Shown piece by piece: positions 25,784-36,560 of a stretch of 64,000 bases of DNA (positions are counted from its first letter, which is position 1; every line of letters starts with the position of its first letter). Made by a program: the position numbers and the translations under genes. The notes under the pieces were generated by a model. The model searched no databases, was not told the origin of the DNA, and was given only the letters and a program-made list of their open reading frames with translations. Source of the stretch: Hofstenia miamia (Eukaryota; Xenacoelomorpha; Acoela). The stretch is taken from NCBI GenBank assembly GCA_004352715.1, contig SCFE01000004.1, forward strand, positions 424,355 through 488,354. Direction: 5' to 3'.

Positions 25784-26352
25784 NNNNNNNNNNNNNNNNN
25801 NNNNNNNNNNNNNNNNNNNNNNNNNNNNNNNNNNNNNNNNNNNNNNNNNNNNNNNNNNNNNNNNNNNNNNNNNNNNNNNNNNNNNNNNNNNNNNNNNNNN
25901 NNNNNNNNNNNNNNNNNNNNNNNNNNNNNNNNNNNNNNNNNNNNNNNNNNNNNNNNNNNNNNNNNNNNNNNNNNNNNNNNNNNNNNNNNNNNNNNNNNNN
26001 NNNNNNNNNNNNNNNNNNNNNNNNNNNNNNNNNNNNNNNNNNNNNNNNNNNNNNNNNNNNNNNNNNNNNNNNNNNNNNNNNNNNNNNNNNNNNNNNNNNN
26101 NNNNNNNNNNNNNNNNNNNNNNNNNNNNNNNNNNNNNNNNNNNNNNNNNNNNNNNNNNNNNNNNNNNNNNNNNNNNNNNNNNNNNNNNNNNNNNNNNNNN
26201 NNNNNNNNNNNNNNNNNNNNNNNNNNNNNNNNNNNNNNNNNNNNNNNNNNNNNNNNNNNNNNNNNNNNNNNNNNNNNNNNNNNNNNNNNNNNNNNNNNNN
26301 NNNNNNNNNNNNNNNNNNNNNNNNNNNNNNNNNNNNNNNNNNNNNNNNNNNN
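25784..26352. other. Assembly gap (569 N)
   Basis: It removes the RT palm (catalytic region) of the R4-like LINE. Confidence 0.95.
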
Positions 26353-26810
26353 AGCGTCCTCAATACCCACCTATGCGATATGCTGTCATACGCCTTCCTG
26401 TAGTCTATCCATGCCATTGCTAAGTTTGTCTTCCTTCTTCTACAATTCTCCACCACTGCCCGGTCTATCAATAACTGATCTTTGCATCCTCTTGTATTTG
26501 TCCTACATCCCTTCTGCTCCTCTGGTATCAACCTGTTCTGTTCTAAGTAACATGCCAGCCTACTTGAAATTACAGAAGTTAGCAATTTCCAAGTTGTTGG
26601 CAGACATGTTATTGGCCTGAAGTTGCTTGCCTCACTGCCTTTCTTTGGGTCTTTCTGTATCAGAAATGTCCTTCCCACTACCATCCACTCTGGACACCCA
26701 CTCACCACACACTCCTCCAATGCTACTGCTAGTCTCTCATGCATTTCCGCTGCCAACTCCCTGTAGTTGTCAATCTTCTCTTTCTCCTTGCTTTCCACTT
26801 TTCTGTCCAT
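26353..26810 (-). pseudogene. R4-like LINE reverse transcriptase, 5' half
   Basis: The frame carries 'VGRTFLIQKDPKKG', 'NFRPITCLPTTWKLLTSVIS', 'EEQKGCRTNTRGCKDQLLID' and 'AWIDYRKAYDSISHRW' (motif A with the catalytic Asp), then the gap. The first 26 residues ('VESKEKEKIDNYRELAAEM') are not RT; they belong to an endonuclease domain fused upstream. Confidence 0.75.
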
Positions 26811-26983
26811 GGTGCTGCTATGTCTATCACTGTTCGCAATCTTTTCTCTTTGTCTACTACTACTATGCCTGGCCTCCGCGCTTCTATCACCTTGCTTGTC
26901 TGTATGTTGAAGTCCTTCTCATTTTCTGCGAAGCCTTCTTGAGTCTCAAACTTCATATTGTCTCTTGCCCTCAGCTTCTGCAA
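26729..26983 (-). pseudogene. Misplaced partial endonuclease domain upstream of the RT
   Basis: 'RRPGIVVVDKEKRLRTVIDI' is nearly the same as the endonuclease core at 24585-25121, yet it lies at the N-terminal side of the RT. A frameshift inside it leads into 'VESKEKEKIDNYRELAAEM' and then directly into the RT at 'HERLAVALEEC'. This is a chimeric arrangement, not a normal domain order. Confidence 0.65.
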
Positions 26984-27226
26984 CTACTCTCTGCTTAAGT
27001 TCTTCTCTTGCAGTTTCTATTGTCCTCCCTTTACCTACCCTGCACCTGTCCTTCATCGCCTTACTTGTCCTGATCTTCCCTATTTGCTGCCTAATCTTTG
27101 CCACTTTATTCTCAATTCTTCTTTCCCATGCTGGCTTTCGGTCTCCCTTATCTTCTTGTTGCCTTTTGTTCTTCATGTCCATGCCTACATTCTTCATCAG
27201 TTCCCATGCGCCTTCATACACTAAGC
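26946..27226 (-). pseudogene. R4-like LINE N-terminal basic helical region
   Basis: 'RKPAWERRIENKVAKIRQQI' then 'ETAREELKQRVVAEAEGKR' match the highly charged region preceding the RT in R4/NeSL LINEs ('P.W.RRIE.KI..LR.di'). Its upstream end merges with the ATT microsatellite. Confidence 0.65.
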
Positions 27227-27287
<61 letters not shown>

Positions 27288-27297
27288 GTTATTATTA
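27226..27297. repeat. (ATT)n microsatellite at 5' end of R4-like LINE
   Basis: About 24 ATT units, with one interruption near the right end. Confidence 0.95.
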
Positions 27298-27581
27298 ATC
27301 ATTTGTGCTTGAATAATTATTCTTATAGTTTTCCATTTGAGTTTATCATATTTCTGCATTTATTCTTAGTCTCCGCACTTACGACAATAACTCAGACACT
27401 TATTGGAAAATCGTAGATGCGCAACCATTTAATGTAGCAACAACTATAATGCAATACTAAATAGTTATCCAGAAATTATGGAAAGTTACTTAATGTTGTA
27501 TTGTTGTCTGCAAAATTTTCAACGATAATTTAGTTAAACAACAAACTATAACACAAAAAATAGAATGTATTGCACAATAAA
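27298..27581. other. Short intergenic stretch beyond GRL-b
   Basis: AT-rich; probably GRL-b 3' untranslated sequence. No gene. Confidence 0.4.
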
Positions 27582-27686
27582 TTAACTAGAAAGATCGTAT
27601 TTAATGAAAAACAAAGTTGCCAGCAAAAGGCATGATGAAAGCAAAGTGAATTTTCCAGCCGAGATTCTAAGCCAAAGTAGCTTTGC
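27582..27686 (-). CDS. GRL-b exon H (TM7 and stop)
   Basis: 35 codons including TAA after acceptor ATTTTAG. It begins 'AKLLWLRISAGKF', then TM7 'LLSSCLLLATLFFI'. Four residues longer than GRL-a exon H; the tail differs. Confidence 0.6.
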   Translation of the reverse strand, partial: AKLLWLRISAGKFTLLSSCLLLATLFFIKYDLSS

Positions 27687-30600
27687 CTAAAATATCCAAA
27701 TCAATCAAAAATCAATGGTTTATAAATGACATTTTATAAAAAGTTTAACAACTCTTTGCTCCATGTAATGCATCCAAATACAAATATTCAGCATCTACAA
27801 ATTGAGAAAGAACATGAAATTCGCAAGGTCAGAAAAGAGTTCAACTTAACTGTTATGAATGATTAAACAGTATAACTTAAATATGATATTTTGAATGGCC
27901 TTATGTATGATACATATGATACAACGACTTTAAATATATTCAAGTAATCTTTTTGAGTTCAGAAATTTAAAATTTTGATAAAAAATTTTTGAAAAATTGC
28001 AGCAGGATTTCGTGCCAATTTTTATTCTATCGCACAAATGAAATTTTGAAATTATGTATTTGGATCCTTGCAAATTCAAGTAACACCATGCGTCCCATAG
28101 AACCCGAAAGATGTGGAAATTGTTAATTAAAAAGTATACAATGATTAAAAAGCTTTAAAGAAAATAATAATCTACCTTCATTTGACAGATTGAAACAAAG
28201 CTTAAGAATGAGTCCAATTCGTCAATTGTAGCATTTGTGTAACCAAACAACCTCATTTCTAATGCTAACTTCTGCAGTCTTCTTTCTATGGTGTTCACTC
28301 TACAGGCCTAGACTCAAAATCTGTTTCAACTCTATAATCTAAGCTTAAAGTACATGATTAAATACAAGTGTTTTTTTAATTTAAGGTAGTTATTTGTAAA
28401 GTAATTGAACAAATTCAATAACGTCTATGCATTAAAACTTTAATTAAACTCAAGTTAATACAATTTTCAATTCTAAATAAACTTTTTCGGAAGCTGTAAA
28501 CTGTAAATATTTATGAGAGATTTTCTGCCATATATGTGCTTGCTGAGAATTCATTGATATCATAGAATATTTATGAACATGGACATCTGCATAGGCCTGG
28601 TAATTTTATGAGTTTGCTACCTTGTGAGCCGTGCAATCGGTTGTAGCATATAAGTAGTCTATGCATCAATCAACATCTACAGCATCAAAAACACAAGGAA
28701 GTTCAAAAAACCCTATGATTTCCACCTGCTACACACAGTAATGGCAGTGAATGCTGTAAAATTGCAGCAATTGAAGAGAATTGCCTATCACGGACATGGT
28801 CAAAGCTTTTGCTTCATAATGACTGCTTGTCAAAAATTATAAAGAAAAGAGGGGGCCCAAATTGCAAAAGAATTTTTCCTTACCAAAATAAAAGTAGAGT
28901 TTATTAGAAATAATCTTAAACAAATTTGACCCTCGCAAATTTTAAATTTGAGTCATTTGGGGCTCAAAAATACCAAAATAACAAAGTAATTATATAAATT
29001 TAAAAAATTGAGGCCCTAAATTGGAAAAATGTCTTTAATAAATTTTTGTGACTGTAGAAGAGTTAGTAGAAAACATTTCATATGTTATAGTTATTTAAGG
29101 TTTAACTGAATAAAGAGTTAATCCGGCAACAAAGGTCTTATTTATGTTTCAGAGCAATTTTCAATTAATGTATTTTCCTTTAAATCGGTTAGGATTGCTT
29201 AGCGCTGGCCTGGGATTGGGACAAGATCGTAACCCTTTCCGTGTTTTTTACTTTAAGGCACTGACTTAGTGGATCTCGCACTTTTCCAAATGTTCCGTAT
29301 TGTCTGTAAAATGGACTGGATTTCATCAGAACTTAATCAGGTCAGTCTAGTCATATGACATAGTATTTCATGAAAACTCATAAAATTGCAGCATTATAAA
29401 ATATTATATTATATTATATCTAATTTCAAATTGTGTTAGGATAAGAACCCATAACTTAAGTAATTATATTTATTTCTAAATTTAAAATACCTGAACTATA
29501 GGAAACATTGCAAGTAAAATCCAGGAAAATAGAATAACTCCCATGCTAATGAGGCAAATTAACACACAATTATTTTCATTGTCCGCTTTGAAATAGACCT
29601 TAATAAGTTCTGCCCAAATAAGTGAATCTAAACATAAACATAAAAGGAACATAAACATAAAAAAATCGATCAAACTTATGCCAAAAATCAAGATTACTAA
29701 TATACCTTTATATGAAGACGTAACTAACTTTAAGGAATTTAAATCTAAACTATTTGCTGATAATGAAAATATTCTCAAGGATTTTGAAATGGAACATTGT
29801 GAATTAATATACAGTAATGTTAACAATTATAGCAAATGCAAAGAAATAATAATGAAGGTTTCAGCAAAATTGAGACATGTACTGGTTGGAAAAAAATTAA
29901 AGCTTGGTTTTGGAATTGTTCGTACTTTTGATCATTATTATGTAAGAAAATGTAGTAACTGTGGTGAATTTGGTCATTCTACAAAGGTATGTTCAATGAA
30001 AACATCTAACTGTATGTACTGCATGGATAATCACAACTATAAAAATTGTCCAGTTAAAAATGCTAAGGAAATGCATAAATGCATCAACTGCAAAAATTCA
30101 AATATGTTTCAGAAATCACATAGTAACCATAACGCATTTAGTAAAGAGTGTCCTTTATATAAAAATCAAATGCAGTTAACTATTTTGAAGACCAATCATG
30201 AATTGTAATAAAAGTGCATATGAAAATATCATACCCTGCAACAAAGTAAATGAAAAAATTGTAACTAAGAAGAATAAATTAAAATTAGTAAATACCAATT
30301 TCCAGAGTATTGTGAATAAAGTTGATAAATTTTACGATCTAATTTAGAATTTTGATGACAGTACAATCATTGGCGTGACGGAAACTTGGTTAAAATCTAA
30401 TGACCACTTAAGAAGCTTAAATGACAAATTTTTGATCTTACGAAGAGATAGAAGACAAGATTTAACACATAAAACTAGAGGTGGTGGTGTTTTACTAAAT
30501 ATACCACGCAAATTCAAACCAATAATCAGAGATGATATTTTTGAAAATGATTCTGAATTTGATAGCTTATGGGTTCAATTTAATATATGTGGAGTCTGTT

Positions 30601-33600
30601 ATTTGATCAATATAAGTTATTGTAGTAAGAAACAATCATTTCAAGCTTTTGAAGAAAATTTATACAAAGAAATTTGCATTGCAAATCAAACAACAAACTT
30701 AGTTATTATTATGGGTGATTATAACCAAAATTATTTATGTGAAATTGAAAAAAGGAAAATTAACGATTTAATTGATGTCTTTAATATGGAAGTTCTGAAT
30801 AAAAATATACCAACGCATATAAACTTTGTTAAGTCGTCTTTGATTGATTATATCATTACTGACATCTCAAGCATTAAGACTTATAAAGTTTTTGTTACAG
30901 ATTTTTTCATATCAGACCATTTACTGATATGTGCAATATTGGATAACATAAAGACTCAAACAGATTCACTGATATATTCCACTAAAAGATTTTATTCAAA
31001 GAAATACTTTAACAACAAAAATTTTTTGAAGGAATTGATCAACTTAAATTGGAATGATTATTACTTTGGCACAACAGTGGATCAAAAAATGATATTTATA
31101 ATTGATAATTTAACAAGTATTTATCATAAGCTTTGTCCTATTATAAAGATTCAAAAACACAACGTAAAGAATAGTAACAAAACGTGGAAGATATGGATAT
31201 CTAAAGAAACGAAAGAATGCATTAGAAAAAAGCATAAGGCATATGCAATTTTTTGTCAAAACAGATCGAAAGCCAACTATGATCATTATAAAACATTAAG
31301 AAATAAAGCCTCAACAAAATGTAATTTTGATCTACAAGCTTTTTTACAAAAATCTTTTAATGAAAAAAAATCTATTAAACAAAAGTGGTCATTTATTTCG
31401 AATTTTTTAAATTTTAAAGAAGAAAATGAAATTCCTTATATAATAAATGATGATGGTGAATATATTACAAATGACAAAGAAATTAGTAATATTTTAAATG
31501 AAAGATTTGTGAAACTAGGAATGAATGACAACCTAAATACAAAGTTCAAACATTTATATCATAAGCATCGCAATATTAGAAAACATGATGATCCCTATAA
31601 ACCAAGATTTATTACATTAGTAGAATTTTACAAAGAAACAAAGAAAATTAATTGGAACAAAGCGAAAGGTCATTGTGAATTTCCTCCTTGGTTATTGAAA
31701 GGTGCCTTGTGTATTTTATTGAGACCTTTGTGTGACTTATTTAATCAATGCTTGGCAGAATCAACTTACCCTGATTACTTAAAAATTGCTAAAGTTACAC
31801 CAATATATAAAAAGGGAAGAAAAGATCTTGCAGAAAATTACCGACCAATTTCAGTATTAACAATAATTAATAAAATATTTGAAAAATTTTTATTCAACCA
31901 AATTAACCTATATGTGGAACAAAATGAATTAATATCAAAACATCCGTTTGGATTTCAAAAAGATACCTCTACAAATGATGCCTTACTTTATGCTGTTGAA
32001 GACTGGAGATCAAAATTAGATAGGAATGAAAAAAATATATAGCATCATTAGATATTTCGAAGGCATTTAATTCAATAAACCATTCTATTTTATTGGAAAA
32101 GTTAAAGCAGATTTATAATTTTAGTGATTCATTAATAGAATTATTAAATAGTTATTTAAGTAATAGATATCAGTATGTGAAACTCAACGAAGAAATATCA
32201 AATTCATTAGAAATAAACCATGGAGTACCACAAGGATCAGTACTGGGTCCATTACTATTTAAGTTATATGTAAATGATATGGATCAGCACATTAATAGTA
32301 ATCATGTACAATTTGCAGATGATACTCTTATTTATTGTAATGATATTTTAAATTTACAGGAAAATGTTGAAAAATTGCAATCATTCTTTAATAATAATTT
32401 GTTAAAATTAAATATTGAAAAAACTATATTTATGGTAATTAAGAATAGAAGAAATGAATCAACATTAGAAAGTATTAAGATATGTAACAACATCATTCAC
32501 GAATCACCAAAAATGAAATATTTGGAAGTAGTAATTGATAATAAATTGAATTTTGAAGACGAGGCAAACAACATCATAAAGAAAATGGCGTATGGTATAA
32601 GATCAATTCAAAAAATTGGAAAGTTTATACCAATAGAATGGAAGGTAATACTCTTTCGATCACTTGTTTTATCCCATTTCTTGTACTCATCTTGTTTATT
32701 AACGAACTTAAATAAAAAGGCAAAATCGAAATTAGAGAAAGTATTTAAATGGGGAATAAACATAATTAGCAACAAAAATAAAAAAGAAATAATGTGTAAA
32801 TATCATCTAAGATCATTAGAAGCTCTTCAAAATATTAGATGTTTATCGATATTTTGGAAAAGAAAATCGAACATTTCTAATCATTTAAATCAAAGAACAA
32901 TTACATTTGGTAAAACTAAGTATAATAGAAAAGTAATGAAGAACGGATTCCTAAATTATTCAATATCACTATGGAACAAACTGGATTACAGTACAAGAAG
33001 TGAAAAAAATTTTACAATATTTAAGAAGAAGTTGAAAAACATGATTACACAACAAAATATCAATTATCTGACTAATTATAGAATAAGATGTGCAACTCAA
33101 GAATAAGAAAAAATATTTATTAAGTTATATGTAGTTTATAAACTTAACCAAGAAACAAACATTTACTGACATAACTAAGCTCATATGAAGAAAGTTGCAT
33201 TATTTATGTTCTTAAGTTTGTAAACTTAATACATGTATATGTACATGAGAACTTAAATATATGTTGTTGTTGTGGGATTTGAGTAATTTGGAAACATGAA
33301 TGCTTACATTAAGAATCGAGGTTGATTTACATTGATTATATAAAAATATGAATTTGATAATAGTGTCGAACCATAAGGTGTGTTACCACTATCGACTTTT
33401 ATCAGCATTTCTTTGTCGAAAACACTGATTTTCTTATCATCCGATTTTTGTTAGAAAGATCACAGTTGATGATTTATACACAGTTTATAAATTATCCTTC
33501 TGATGGAAATTGAAAAATCGTCAGTGGGAACGATTTCCCAACTCCAATTATATTTTGATTGAAAGTAAAAGAAATAACAATCATCTGATCTATAATTGTT

Positions 33601-36507
33601 GACTTTGGAATGTAAACAATGCTTGCCTATTTTGAAGTTGAAATACTTTAATCACAATATCGGCGTTTTTAGAGTCGGTTCTCGACTTGAACTTTACAAT
33701 TTGTTTCAAATAGCTATCTGACTCAAGTTTTCGTATACTAAATATATTGATTGAAAGATGATAGCTATATAATTTCTAATTTAGCAAAAACATATTAATA
33801 ACACCATGTGACAAAAAATTTTTTAGTTGTGTACCTTTTTAGGTGTTTCTGGTCAATTTGATATTGCTAAATACGAATTTGAGGTCATTTTTCAGTAGAA
33901 ACCATGTTTTAAGAAATATGAAATTAAAGTTATTGCCTAAATAGATGATTGAATTTAGAAATAGGAAATTGTGTTATCATGGAAATACCAAAAATCCTCT
34001 ATTAGCTTTTATAGTTCTACATAAACTTCTAATTGTATTTTGATTCTAATTTCAGCATACGTTTTCTATTCATCCAGAAGCCACGACCAAAATTTAGTCT
34101 AAATGTGATCTTTTAATTAATTTAATTGAGATATTACCAAGAAACTTAGCTTTTAGCAAACATTTCTTTATAGTGATCAAATAACTAAACATAGATTGGT
34201 TTCATTAATCTGAACCCACAGAAGGTATATGATGCCGAATTATACTCCTAATATGTTATATTCAGCATATTTTAATATGTTCTAGATATACCCACACTCA
34301 TATAGATGGTCTCTTGAGTAGTTGGTGCAATTTTCTCTTTTTTCATCACTAAGCAATCAGGAAAAACAGTCTATTGGCATTTCAGAAAATGAACATTAGT
34401 AGATCATTCCTGGCAATATCTTCAATGTAGCAATGAAAATTTCAATTTGTTTCATGCTAAGATTTAGCCTTGCAACTTATATATTTAAATGTTTTTGAGA
34501 AGGATGATAGAGATCCTCAGAAGCACTATTAAATTGGTTCACGTATTGCTTGAAAGTTTTTGTAGGTTAGACATGTGTACTTTCATACCAGTAAATTTAA
34601 GTATTAGAGCTCAATGCTGTAAGGAATACGTTTACGAGATGTGTTGATTGCAGGGTATGCGAGAAATCCCTTACTTCATAGATAAAGATAACAGTAACTA
34701 TTTTGGTTTCGCGATTCAGGCCAAATATGAAGAATAGGAAAATAGAAAAGCTGTTGATCTTCAACTAGCCAAGAAAATATTTCTAATATAAATTCTAAAT
34801 TCCTTTATATCATTCAAAATATATTTTTTGCCTCAACACTATATTTGTAATGAGTTGAGTTTTCAGAATATAATATCCATAAATGTAACAGAAAGAATTC
34901 ACGCAGGTCTTGCATTATAGGAAGACGTGTGATTTGCAAAGAAAATATGAATAATATAGTCATAAGCACAGATCATGGTCGTTATGTAATATGCAAGAAG
35001 CATGAAAGTATGTCAAAAAACCTCTTTCCCTATCCTGATACCCAATATGGCACATCATGACATTGAAACTGAGGTTAATGAACTATTGTTGGAAATGAGT
35101 AGCAGATAATGTTTCAGTGGCCCAATGCCTATGCCATTAACTCACAAATCAGTGCTATGTAGGCTTTGTAAAATTTAGAATACAAATTACTCAAAAACTA
35201 TGGTTTTACGTGTAAGATAATGTTCAAATTCGTAATTCTCGTCCCAAAATTAAGTAAAAACAATGAAACAATCATTCAACTGAATTTTATGTCACACGGT
35301 GTAATGATTCAAAGATTTTTTCTGAGCTTAGCTCACATGAGGGTCTTTGCTATCTTTTAAATATTTGCAAAATTCTTACAGTAACATATATTGTATGCAA
35401 TGAAAAGTAAGCAAATGGACGCATTTCTTCCCACATCCATATTTAGGAAACTTATGTGACAGGAAATAGACCAAATGTCCTAGGAAGATGGTCTTGTAAA
35501 CCTGAAACTGAAATGAAGTACTTACGTGAATCATTTCTTTGATTGGAAGGCATTTCTGGGCAATATCGCTGCTAACACATTGAAAGGAATACAGTGTAAT
35601 TTCACACATAATTATGTAGTTTGCAATGATGACCAAGTATACCATATAGTAAAATATTTTTCCAAATATCACTAAAACTATAAGCCAAAACTTCAGGTGA
35701 AAGAGTGTAAATCTAGAATATATGAAGTAAATATATTGTGATATCACAACTTTTAATAACACTATTTACCTTATTAATAAATTATATATATATATATATA
35801 CGGGCTTTGGATACATTATTTGAAAATATCTACAAGGCGCTGAATACAAAAAAATATATGCGGGCGCTGGATACGGGTCCAAAAAATTTTTTTTTGAAAA
35901 AATAGAAACTCATATATAAGAAATTAGACCGCTATTCCAAATGAGCAATATAAAAATTTTTGGATAAAATGAATTATTCTGTCTTTCCATCAAAAAGGCG
36001 CTGGATGCTATGGAAAATCCGATAGTGCTGGCGGTGGATACAAATCACATAGTATCTAGAGACCGTATATATATATATATATATATATATANNNNNNNNN
36101 NNNNNNNNNNNNNNNNNNNNNNNNNNNNNNNNNNNNNNNNNNNNNNNNNNNNNNNNNNNNNNNNNNNNNNNNNNNNNNNNNNNNNNNNNNNNNNNNNNNN
36201 NNNNNNNNNNNNNNNNNNNNNNNNNNNNNNNNNNNNNNNNNNNNNNNNNNNNNATATATATGTATACAAAATTTTAAAATATTTACAAAAAAATATTCGG
36301 GCTGTAAATACTATTGCGGGGGCTCTGGACATGGGTCAAATTTTTTTTGCATTAAGGTGAAATTCATTCACAAAAAATTCGACCCCCATTCCTTCTATAT
36401 GGGCGAATTTAATTATTTTGGATCTCCATCTAAGCAACTCTGAATACTACGGAAATTACAAACGTCATAGTAGCCAGAGCTCATTATATATATATAATCG
36501 AAATAAC

Positions 36508-36560
<53 letters not shown>

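Larger units (their letters stand above)
24361..27226 (-). mobile_element. R4/Dong-like LINE with restriction-like endonuclease, rearranged
   Basis: The minus strand carries an N-terminal basic helical region (26946-27226), RT (26353-26810, continuing into a gap), a post-RT region (25125-25664) and a restriction-like endonuclease (24585-25121). It is far less AT-rich than its surroundings. It is bounded by (ATT)n on both sides (24361-24413 and 27226-27297), that is (TAA)n on its own strand. The Dong element of the R4 clade is known to lie in TAA repeats, which supports this clade. A partial second endonuclease is inserted before the RT. Confidence 0.7.
29678..33106 (+). mobile_element. CR1/Jockey-like LINE with two visible lesions
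   Basis: A zinc-knuckle ORF1 end and a full-length ORF2 (endonuclease, RT, C-terminal tail) lie on the + strand, inside the GRL-b intron E2-F and antisense to that gene. ORF1 appears 5'-truncated. ORF2 has one nonsense codon and one frameshift only, so the copy is fairly young. The 3' end lies somewhere after 33106; a GTTGTTGTTG run is near 33263. Confidence 0.8.
35781..36557. repeat. Block of (TA)n-bounded 'GCGCTGGATAC' repeats
   Basis: Two diverged copies (about 35801-36066 and 36262-36482) flank the gap and alternate with (TA)n tracts. They share phrases in the same order: '..AAAATAT.TACAA', 'GCTGGATACGGGTC' / 'CTCTGGACATGGGTC', 'GACC.C.ATTCC', and 'C.ATC.AA..GC.CTG.AT.CTA.GGAAA'. Shorter echoes of G-C-G-C-T-G-G-A-T-A-C occur inside each. 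No coding capacity seen. Confidence 0.65.

Noticed and set aside
24574-27312. Several long + strand Ser/Leu-rich frames
   Set aside because: They are the antisense of the R4-like LINE, whose minus-strand products match known domains.
29482-29826. 114-residue minus-strand frame
   Set aside because: Only the last 45 residues are real (GRL-b exon F). The first part is the reverse of the LINE ORF1 and intron sequence.
34470-34560. Minus-strand piece 'QYVNQFNSASEDL' considered as GRL-b exon E2
   Set aside because: It lacks a following hydrophobic segment, and its phase does not fit exon F. The 100-nt exon at 35380-35479 fits in length, phase and sequence.
35376-35762. Continuous 128-residue minus-strand frame
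   Set aside because: Its first part is GRL-b exon E, but the rest reads through a 46-bp intron and across exon E2 in the wrong phase. The spliced reading aligns with GRL-a exon E2; the unspliced one does not.
35781-36557. CRISPR-like or tandem array in the repeat block
   Set aside because: The repeats are diverged, not evenly spaced, and alternate with (TA)n in an animal genome; no array structure.
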